NCBI GenBank assembly: GCA_900540995.1
Contig: UQHO01000021.1
Coordinates: 1-33,639, forward strand
Reading direction: 5' to 3'
DNA length: 33,639 nucleotides
Source of the DNA: an uncultured Collinsella sp.
Lineage (GTDB): Bacteria > Actinomycetota > Coriobacteriia > Coriobacteriales > Coriobacteriaceae
The translations under genes were made by a program, and so were the position numbers. Positions 8,670 through 14,153 of the stretch are shown piece by piece (position 1 is the first letter of the stretch; each line of letters opens with the position of its first letter). Under the pieces are notes generated by a model. That model saw only the letters and a program-made list of their open reading frames with translations, had not been told where the DNA came from and did not search any database.

Positions 8670-8702
8670 TCCAGCGTGCATCTCATCATCTTTGGTGTTT
8701 TT

Positions 8703-8735
8703 AAAGGGTCGGAAGCTCGCTTCCGACCCTTTTTC
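8703..8735 (+). terminator. Rho-independent terminator after prs
   Basis: AAAGGGTCGGAAGC (8704-8717) pairs perfectly with GCTTCCGACCCTTT (8720-8733) around a 2-base loop, ending in T's. Confidence 0.92.
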
Positions 8736-8754
8736 TACCCCTCGACAACCTTCC

Positions 8755-8958
8755 CTGGACAATTAGTTCAGATACGTATTTTTTTAAAGCTCCAAAGGCC
8801 GTTCTGAGCCTTCTGAGCTCCCCGGCGAACGCCATACTGCCCAAAGCTCATCGCTTTCGAGTACGACCGCCGCATATTTACCCTCAAATCGCCCTCGAAA
8901 GCCCTTAGAAACGCCTCGAACGCCCGCCGTCTTATACGTATCTGAACTAACTGTCCAG
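8755..8958. repeat. Element A: 204-bp element with 25-bp terminal inverted repeats
   Basis: The left end 8755-8779 (starting CTGGACAATTAGTTCAGATA) and right end 8934-8958 are inverted copies with 24 of 25 bases matching; both include the palindrome TACGTA. The interior carries no confident gene. Element B at 10281-10486 has the same ends. No target-site duplication is obvious. The element lies just upstream of the orphan nuclease gene. Confidence 0.8.
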
Positions 8959-9120
8959 TAGCTATCGTCAACCTTCGCGGCAGAGCTCAATTTCCTGCAA
9001 TCCCCTCAACCGATTCCACCGATTTCATAACACCCAGCCGTTCATGGCGCGCAGCGCCCCGCTGAGCGAAAAGAACGGTATGGCGGTCGCATTCTGCCGC
9101 CAACTTAGTACGTTATAGCT

Positions 9121-10248
9121 ATGATGACCGTGATTTCACATTTCTCCGCCCTCCGCGCAATTCGTCGCGCACGACGGGCGTACTCTGCCCTACCCTGGGA
9201 CTCCGTTGATAGCGAACAGCAAGCACAGGCCTTGGCTGGCTGCATTCCCAACAATGACGCGATAGACTTTGGCGCACTTTCGATACTCGACGCCTGGAAT
9301 GAAGATGATTCCGAACTGCTCGATCTTCTCGTTTCAAACGAAGACAACAGGCGCCCCGACAAGCGACTTCTTCAGCATATTCTCTCCGCTCCGCTTCCTG
9401 AAGGTGCAATTATGCACGTCGAGGCCGACATCTACGCTACGTCTCCTGCCATGACAGCCATGCTTTGTTCCAAGAATGAATCAGTCGCCAAAACCTTGAT
9501 GCTACTCATGGAACTGCTCGGAACCTACTCCCTTCCCCCCGGGGCAACATACCCCATTGCCTATGACGCCATCTGGCCCAAGGGCGATGACTGCGCAGCG
9601 ACGAGCGATCTTGATTGCCTGGGCGACCAGTCGGCGACCGAACAACAGAACGAGACCCGCTACGAACAGGCACACTACAAATGCGAGCCCGCCACAACTA
9701 TCGAAGAGCTCGAGGCGGTCGCACGCTTCGCCAAAAGTAGCTCATATACCTCGTTTCGCACGGCAGTCAATCTCGCCCGACCCGGATCTGCATCCCCAGC
9801 CGAATCCCTAATGTTTGCCGTTCTCGGAGCGCCCATGCGCTTTGGCGGATTCGGATGTTGCAGCCTGCCCATGGGAGGCCTGCTACTCAACTATCGAATC
9901 GACTTCGACACTCTTGCGGTCAACATGTCCTCCGGCATCCCTTACGCCATCTGCGACCTATATTGCCCGGCCGCCGGAGTCGACAACGAATACAACGGAA
10001 TTGGGCATGAGCTTCAAAACGCTCGCATCCACGATGGCAATCGAAATAATGGCCTCAAGGCAATGGGCATCCACGTCCTGGTTATCAATCGCGACCAAAT
10101 GAAAGACCTTGTTGCACTCGAAGCCTTCGCCCAAACGATGCATCGACTCGCGGGAGTCCGATTCCGATACCGTATCAAGGGCTATCGCAAGCGTCAGACC
10201 GCTTGGCTCAACGCCCTGCGGGCCGGAATCGGCCTTGCGCCGGTCTAA
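9121..10248 (+). CDS. Orphan predicted nuclease of the DUF559/Vsr-like PD-(D/E)XK type
   Basis: A 375-residue protein of unknown role. The C-terminal part has the pattern of DUF559-like PD-(D/E)XK nucleases: Glu228 in SPAESLMF, Asp279 in ICDLYCP, Glu290 in DNEYNGIGHE, then HDGNRNNGLKAMGIHVLVI (residues 304-322). The middle (SPAMTAMLCSKNES...MELLGTYSLPPG, about 108-140) resembles the helical region found before this domain in actinobacterial AbiEi/DUF559-like proteins. No partner methylase or toxin is next to it. ATG occurs twice (9121 and 9124) and neither has a ribosome site; a TTATAG sequence touches the start, so the 5' end is uncertain. Base composition is visibly less GC-rich than its neighbours, and it sits between elements A and B inside a normally contiguous gene order, suggesting acquisition. 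The nuclease fold is inferred from motif spacing. Confidence 0.7.
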   Translation: MMTVISHFSALRAIRRARRAYSALPWDSVDSEQQAQALAGCIPNNDAIDFGALSILDAWNEDDSELLDLLVSNEDNRRPDKRLLQHILSAPLPEGAIMHVEADIYATSPAMTAMLCSKNESVAKTLMLLMELLGTYSLPPGATYPIAYDAIWPKGDDCAATSDLDCLGDQSATEQQNETRYEQAHYKCEPATTIEELEAVARFAKSSSYTSFRTAVNLARPGSASPAESLMFAVLGAPMRFGGFGCCSLPMGGLLLNYRIDFDTLAVNMSSGIPYAICDLYCPAAGVDNEYNGIGHELQNARIHDGNRNNGLKAMGIHVLVINRDQMKDLVALEAFAQTMHRLAGVRFRYRIKGYRKRQTAWLNALRAGIGLAPV

Positions 10249-10280
10249 ACGGCGAATCACCCGTGCACCGTCGAGCAGGG

Positions 10281-10486
10281 CTGGACAGTTAGTTCAAATA
10301 CGTATAAATGGACACATTGAATTAGGCTGTTTTGCAGTTATCTCTATACCATTCGCCCGATTTGAAGGCAGGGTAGACTTCAAAACAGCGTCATATGGAC
10401 TAACTAAAGCTCCAAAACAACGTATCGGCATTGAATCGAGCAATTCGAGTTCTCAGAACTTATACGTATCCGAACTAACTGTCCAC
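10281..10486. repeat. Element B: 206-bp element with 25-bp terminal inverted repeats
   Basis: The left end 10281-10305 (starting CTGGACAGTTAGTTCAAATA) and right end 10462-10486 are near-perfect inverted copies of each other and of the ends of element A. The interior differs clearly from A except for short shared words such as AAAGCTCCAAA, although the total length is almost the same (206 versus 204). Confidence 0.8.
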
Positions 10487-10539
10487 CTCGATTTCGACGG
10501 CCGTCCAAACGCCCTCAAATAACCTCAATTGCCCTCCAT

Positions 10540-10545
10540 TTGACA
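10540..10545 (+). promoter_or_regulatory. Possible -35 box for pth
   Basis: A consensus TTGACA 54 bases before the pth start. The expected -10 position holds only ACCATA-like sequence, so the promoter is tentative. It would give pth its own transcription after separation from prs. Confidence 0.35.
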
Positions 10546-10598
10546 GCAGCAACAGGGTCGCTCACCATAGCAGGCGACAAATCAACGAAAGGATGAAC

Positions 10599-11228
10599 AT
10601 GGCAGCTGCACAGCCGCTTAAGATTCGCATGGTTGCCGGACTTGGCAACCCTGGCGAGGAGTATGCCGAGACCCGTCACAACGCTGGTTTCAAAGCAATC
10701 GACGAGCTGGCCCGTCAGGCCGGCGTCACGTACTGGAAAAACCAAGCAGGCGCCGAGGTCGCGCTCATCAACATCAACGATCCCGAGGAAGAGGGCGGCA
10801 AGCGCCAGATTGTACTGGTCAAGCCGCAGTCGTACATGAACACCTCGGGCGGGCCCATCTCCAAACTCTGCCGCGAGTACAAGATCAAGGCCGAGGAGCT
10901 GCTCGTCATCCACGACGAGCTCGATATTCCCGCCGGCGACGTGCGTGTTAAGGTGGGCGGCGGCCATGCCGGTCACAACGGCCTGCGTTCCATCATCGAC
11001 AAGATGGGCAGCCGCGACTTCAGCCGCATCCGCACCGGCATCGGCAACCCTCCCGGCAAGATGGCCGTCGCCGACTACGTGCTCAAGCAGCTGCGCGCCC
11101 GCGAGGCCGAGGATTTCCAGGACACCTGCGCCCGCGCGGCCGACGCCGCCGGCCTGGCGATCGTGCACGGCGTGGTCTATGCCCGCGACCATGTCAACGG
11201 CGCCGCCTCCGCCAACGGCAAGCACTAA
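10599..11228 (+). CDS. pth: Peptidyl-tRNA hydrolase
   Basis: Releases tRNA from peptidyl-tRNAs that drop off the ribosome. The 209-residue product has GLGNPGEEYAETRHNAGF with the catalytic His27 (Asn17 nearby), KPQSYMNTSG with Asn81, HDELDIPAGD with Asp106, and GGHAGHNGLRS with Asn127, all as in the family. ATG 10599 is preferred over 10593 because GAAAGGA at 10587-10593 would overlap the earlier codon but is well spaced from the later one. It completes the glmU-prs-pth order known from many bacteria. Its TAA stop is shared with the beginning of a palindromic repeat. Confidence 0.96.
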   Translation: MAAAQPLKIRMVAGLGNPGEEYAETRHNAGFKAIDELARQAGVTYWKNQAGAEVALININDPEEEGGKRQIVLVKPQSYMNTSGGPISKLCREYKIKAEELLVIHDELDIPAGDVRVKVGGGHAGHNGLRSIIDKMGSRDFSRIRTGIGNPPGKMAVADYVLKQLRAREAEDFQDTCARAADAAGLAIVHGVVYARDHVNGAASANGKH

Positions 11229-11267
11229 AACCTATCATTTAGGAACAGGTTTATTTTGGCAGGTTTT
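11227..11267. repeat. Palindromic GGRACAGG element starting in the pth stop codon
   Basis: AAAACCTATC (11227-11236) pairs imperfectly with GGCAGGTTTT (11258-11267) around AGGAACAGGTTTATTTT. The first A's belong to the pth TAA. A close relative lies in opposite orientation at 28161-28201, where it likewise includes the purF stop codon, and a third, decayed copy is at 11392-11430. Confidence 0.65.
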
Positions 11268-11391
11268 ACCTGCGGAAACGCCCCAGTTGCGGCATCGCAA
11301 TCAACCGCGCGCCGACATACATGCATAGCATCCCAAAGGGGGCCTGCCTCATCACAACCCGAGGCCGGCCCCATTTGCCGTTTTACCTGAT

Positions 11392-11430
11392 AAAACCGAC
11401 CAAAATAAACCTCTCCCCCTTTGGTAGGCC
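11392..11430. repeat. Decayed inverted copy of the pth/purF repeat
   Basis: AAAACCGACCAAAATAAACC at 11392-11411 matches the purF copy (AAAACCGACCAAAATGAACC at 28161-28180) at 19 of 20 bases. The distal arm is degenerate (GGTAGG). Confidence 0.6.
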
Positions 11431-11491
11431 AAAGTGGATAAACCCTGCTCCCAACCGCCGAAGACACACGTAAGTGACATGTCCATGAGGG

Positions 11492-11497
11492 TATAAT
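11492..11497 (+). promoter_or_regulatory. -10 box of the nfnAB promoter
   Basis: A consensus TATAAT 106 bases before the nfnA start. No clear -35 hexamer. Transcription would begin near 11503, exactly where the first leader hairpin begins. Confidence 0.6.
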
Positions 11498-11502
11498 TTG
11501 CA

Positions 11503-11583
11503 CCGTATGTCTGCACAACGCCTGTGCGCGTACGGTTTTATTCGGGCTACCGTCCATTTCCGTGGAGGCACGGTTCGGCGGCC
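11503..11583 (+). ncRNA. Predicted structured 5' leader of nfnAB
   Basis: Two stem-loops in tandem. The first has CCGTA (11503-11507) with TACGG (11531-11535) and inner GCACA/TGTGC (11513-11517/11523-11527). The second has GGGC/GCCC (about 11544-11547/11580-11583), CCG/CGG, and CCGTG/CACGG (11560-11564/11569-11573) closing a GAGG tetraloop. It matches no riboswitch class I recognise. Folding was done by eye. Confidence 0.4.
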
Positions 11584-11602
11584 CTAACAAGAGAGGGGTT
11601 CT

Positions 11603-12442
11603 ATGTATAAGATCCTGGAGAAGACGCAGTTCTCGGAGAAGGTGTTCAAGTTCCGCATCGAGGCGCCTGCAATCGCCAAGCATGCGCACGCTGGACAGTT
11701 CCTCATGGTTCGCGCCAACGAGACGGGCGAGCGCGTCCCGTTTACCCTGGCCGGCTGGAACGGTGACGAGGGCTGGGTCGAGTTCATCTTCATGGTGATC
11801 GGCAAGACCACCGAGATGCTTTCCACCTACGAGGCCGGCGAGTCGCTGCGCGACGTCGTGGGCCCGCTGGGCGTTCCCACCGAGATGGCCGAGGGCCCCT
11901 GCGCCGTCATTGGCGGCGGCGTTGGCCTGGCAATTGCCTTCCCGGTCGCCAAGCACCTGGTCGAGACCGGCCACGAGGTGCACGCCATCATGGGCGCCCG
12001 CACCAAGGACCTCCTGCTCATGGAGGACCAGTTCCGCGAGCTCCTCGACGAGGACCACATCCACATCACCACTGACGACGGCTCCTACGGCGAGCAGGGC
12101 GTTGTCACCGCTCCGTTGGAGCGCCTGCTGCAGGACAAGGCCGTGAGCCAGGTCTTCTGCGTCGGCCCCGTTCCGATGATGAAGTTCTCGACCCTCACCG
12201 CCCAGAAGTACGACACCCCCATCACCGCGTCCCTCAACCCCATCATGGTTGACGGCACCGGCATGTGCGGCTGCTGCCGCGTCGAGGTGGGCGGCGTGAC
12301 CAAGTTCGCTTGCGTCGACGGCCCCGACTTCGATGCCACCCTGGTCGACTGGGATGACCTTCGTGCCCGCCAGGCCGCTTACCGTTCCGAAGAGGGCGAG
12401 TCCCTCAAGGCCTATGAGGAAAAGAGCTGCGCATGCCACTAG
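11603..12442 (+). CDS. nfnA: NfnA-like FAD/[2Fe-2S] subunit of NADH-dependent ferredoxin:NADP oxidoreductase
   Basis: The small subunit of the electron-bifurcating transhydrogenase that links NADH, NADPH and ferredoxin. The 279-residue chain has a flavin-reductase barrel (RANETGERVPFTLAGW about 37-52), an NAD-binding GGGVGLAIAFPVAKHL (about 104-119), and the C-terminal cluster site with Asp217 in MVDGTGMCGCCRVEVGG, Cys222, Cys224/225 and Cys237. An Asp-plus-three-Cys ligand set is what NfnA uses. AGAGAGGGG gives a strong ribosome site. Its end overlaps the next gene by 10 bases. Automatic annotation would likely say sulfide/dihydroorotate dehydrogenase-like; the NfnB neighbour favours Nfn. 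Confidence 0.85.
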   Translation: MYKILEKTQFSEKVFKFRIEAPAIAKHAHAGQFLMVRANETGERVPFTLAGWNGDEGWVEFIFMVIGKTTEMLSTYEAGESLRDVVGPLGVPTEMAEGPCAVIGGGVGLAIAFPVAKHLVETGHEVHAIMGARTKDLLLMEDQFRELLDEDHIHITTDDGSYGEQGVVTAPLERLLQDKAVSQVFCVGPVPMMKFSTLTAQKYDTPITASLNPIMVDGTGMCGCCRVEVGGVTKFACVDGPDFDATLVDWDDLRARQAAYRSEEGESLKAYEEKSCACH

Positions 12443-13842
12443 TTAACGGTCGTTTCGTTGCCGATATGAAGTCGCCCCGCACCCCCGATAACGAGGAGCC
12501 GGCTGCCGAGCGCGCCTGCGACTTCCGCCCCGTCGACAAGGGCTTCACCGAGGAGATGGCGCTGGCCGAGGCCGAGCGCTGCCTCAACTGCAAGAAGCCG
12601 TTCTGTGTTGAGGGCTGCCCCGTCAACATCAACATTCCCCGCTTTATCGAGCAGATCCGCGAGAAGGACTTCGGCGGCGCCCTCGATACCATCCGCGAGG
12701 ACTCCATGCTTCCCGCCATCTGCGGCCGCGTCTGCCCGCAGGAGAACCAGTGCGAGGGCAAGTGCATCCGTGGTAAGAAGTCCGAGCCCGTGGCCATCGG
12801 CCAGCTCGAGCGCTTCCTGGGTGACCGCCCCGAGCTCGCCTCTACGCCCAAGATGGCCCCCAAGAACGGCAAGAAGGTCGCCGTCGTCGGTTCCGGCCCG
12901 TCCGGCATCACCTGCGCCGGCGAGCTCGCCCGCAACGGCTTTGACGTCACCGTCTTCGAGGCCTTCTTCACCGGCGGCGGCGTGCTGGTCTACGGCATCC
13001 CCGAGTTCCGTCTGCCCAAGGCAGTCGTCAAGCGCGAGATTGACGGCCTGGAGGACATGGGTGTCAAGTTTGAGTACAACTCCGTCGTGGGCAACATGGC
13101 CACGGCCGAGGAGCTGTTCGGGCAGGGCTTCGACGCCATCTACGTGGCGACCGGCGCCGGCCTGCCCAAGTTCCTCAACGTCCCCGGCGAGAACCTGCCC
13201 AACGTCTTCTTCGCCAACGAGTACCTCACCCGCGTGAACCTGATGAAGGCCAACAAGTTCCCCGAGTACGACACCCCCACCAAGCACGGCAAGAACGTCG
13301 TCGTCTTTGGTGGCGGCAACGTGGCTATGGACGCCGTCCGTACCGCTAAGCGCCTGGGCGCCGAGCACGCCATCATCGCTTACCGCCGTACCGAGGACGA
13401 GATGCCCTGCCGTCGCGCCGAGCTGCACCATGCTAAGGCCGAGGGCGTCGAGGTTCTGCCGCTCGTCTCCCCGCTCGAGTTTGTCGCTGGCGAGGACGGC
13501 TCCGTGTGCGCTGTCAAGGTCCAGAAGATGGAGCTCGGCGAGCCTGACGAGTCCGGCCGCCGTCGCCCGGTGCCCATCGAGGGTGCCATCGAGGAGATCC
13601 CCTGCGACGTCGCGATCTCGGCTATCGGCACCAACGCCAACCCCTTCGCAAAGAAGATCGGCGGCAAGATGGAGCTCAACAAGTGGGGCTACATCGTCGC
13701 CGACGAGGAGACCGGCCAGACCACCGATCCCCGCATCTGGGCCGGCGGCGACATCGTCACCGGTGCCGCTACGGTCATTCTGGCGATGGGCGCCGGCAAG
13801 AAGGCCGCCGCTTCCATCACCAAGAGCCTGCTGGGCGAGTAA
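12433..13842 (+). CDS. nfnB: NfnB-like NADPH-binding Fe-S flavoprotein (GltD/SudA family)
   Basis: The large subunit partner of NfnA. The 469 residues begin with two [4Fe-4S] sets (Cys50, 53, 58, 62 and Cys97, 101, 107, 111 in ERCLNCKKPFCVEGCP and ICGRVCPQENQCEGKC). These are followed by the FAD fold VVGSGPSGITCAGELA (about 151-166), the NADPH fold VVFGGGNVAMDAVRTAKRLG, and the closing IWAGGDIVTGAATVILAMGAG. It would be called glutamate synthase small subunit by name, but no large GltB-like subunit is near and the overlap with nfnA argues for the bifurcating complex. A strong terminator follows. Transhydrogenase function is by family and context. Confidence 0.88.
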   Translation: MPLVNGRFVADMKSPRTPDNEEPAAERACDFRPVDKGFTEEMALAEAERCLNCKKPFCVEGCPVNINIPRFIEQIREKDFGGALDTIREDSMLPAICGRVCPQENQCEGKCIRGKKSEPVAIGQLERFLGDRPELASTPKMAPKNGKKVAVVGSGPSGITCAGELARNGFDVTVFEAFFTGGGVLVYGIPEFRLPKAVVKREIDGLEDMGVKFEYNSVVGNMATAEELFGQGFDAIYVATGAGLPKFLNVPGENLPNVFFANEYLTRVNLMKANKFPEYDTPTKHGKNVVVFGGGNVAMDAVRTAKRLGAEHAIIAYRRTEDEMPCRRAELHHAKAEGVEVLPLVSPLEFVAGEDGSVCAVKVQKMELGEPDESGRRRPVPIEGAIEEIPCDVAISAIGTNANPFAKKIGGKMELNKWGYIVADEETGQTTDPRIWAGGDIVTGAATVILAMGAGKKAAASITKSLLGE

Positions 13843-13870
13843 TCACCCGCAAGGCTAGCCATTAAACGGC

Positions 13871-13908
13871 AAGGTCCCGTCGAGCACATGCCCGACGGGA
13901 CCTTTTTC
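13871..13908 (+). terminator. Rho-independent terminator after nfnB
   Basis: AAGGTCCCGTCG (13871-13882) pairs with CGACGGGACCTT (13893-13904), followed by T's. Confidence 0.9.
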
Positions 13909-13921
13909 TATGCCGACCGCC

Positions 13922-13957
13922 CCACCGCCACGAAGGGGACAGGCACCTTTGTGGTGG
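13922..13957. repeat. GGGGACAGG-core palindrome (degenerate arms)
   Basis: CCGCCACGAAGG (13925-13936) faces CCTTTGTGGTGG (13946-13957) around GGACAGGCA; 10 of 12 positions pair, the rest G-T or mismatch. Same arm family as the copies at 16205 and 19565. Confidence 0.65.
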
Positions 13958-13980
13958 TTTTGGACTTAGCCGACCGGTTT

Positions 13981-14037
13981 GTCTCAATCTGTAACATCTG
14001 GAACCCAAATTACTCGTTTGGTGTTACAGATCGAGAC
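13981..14037. repeat. GTCTC...GAGAC hairpin, copy 1
   Basis: GTCTCAATCTGTAACA (13981-13996) pairs with TGTTACAGATCGAGAC (14022-14037) at 15 of 16 positions; an inner CCAAA/TTTGG stem closes it. Confidence 0.65.
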
Positions 14038-14063
14038 ATTAGGTTGGCAGTCAGACGGTTCAT

Positions 14064-14118
14064 CTAAATATGTAACATCTAGGGCCGTTTTTGGTGGCTA
14101 GTTGTTACAGATCGAGAC
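14064..14118. repeat. GTCTC...GAGAC hairpin, copy 2
   Basis: The right arm TTGTTACAGATCGAGAC matches copy 1 almost exactly; the left arm (ATATGTAACATCTAG) has lost its GTCTC end. An inner CTAG/CTAG pair extends the stem. It ends 35 bases before the surface-protein stop codon. Confidence 0.6.
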
Positions 14119-14153
14119 TATTAGATGCGGAGGACGAGGGCCACCACCAAAAC

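Larger units (their letters stand above)
8670..9120. other. Intergenic stretch: terminator, repeat element A and unassigned sequence
   Basis: 451 bases with no supported gene. It contains the prs terminator, then the 204-bp inverted-repeat element A (8755-8958), then about 160 bases with a small GGCGG/CCGCC hairpin near 9083-9101 and CCGTTC/GAACGG arms near 9041-9076. Two minus-strand frames of 67-68 codons cross element A, but they run into its ends and have no ribosome site, so they are not called. Confidence 0.5.
10249..10598. other. Intergenic stretch: repeat element B and the pth promoter region
   Basis: 350 bases without a gene. Element B occupies 10281-10486. Between it and pth lie C/A-rich sequence with two GCCCTC copies and a TTGACA hexamer at 10540-10545, which could be the -35 box of pth although no good -10 follows at the right distance. 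Confidence 0.45.
11229..11602. other. Gene-free region before nfnA: repeats, promoter, structured leader
   Basis: 374 bases. The first 200 hold two inverted relatives of the same repeat (11227-11267 and 11392-11430) around GC-rich unassigned sequence. Then come a TATAAT box (11492-11497) and an approximately 100-base leader with two predicted hairpins. No gene is supported. Confidence 0.5.
13843..14153. other. Convergent intergenic stretch filled with hairpins
   Basis: 311 bases between convergent nfnB and the surface-protein gene. In order: the nfnB terminator, a GGGGACAGG palindrome (13922-13957), and two related GTCTC/GAGAC hairpins (13981-14037 and 14064-14118). No gene is supported. Confidence 0.6.

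Noticed and set aside
7812..8762. A 316-codon minus-strand frame opposite prs
   Set aside because: Shadow of prs; would also be read through the prs terminator.
8768..8990. Two minus-strand frames of 67-68 codons across element A
   Set aside because: They begin or end in the inverted repeats, lack ribosome sites and are best explained as chance frames in the repeat.
12433..13842. Naming as glutamate synthase small subunit GltD
   Set aside because: No large subunit nearby and direct overlap with an NfnA-like gene; kept in the family but called NfnB.
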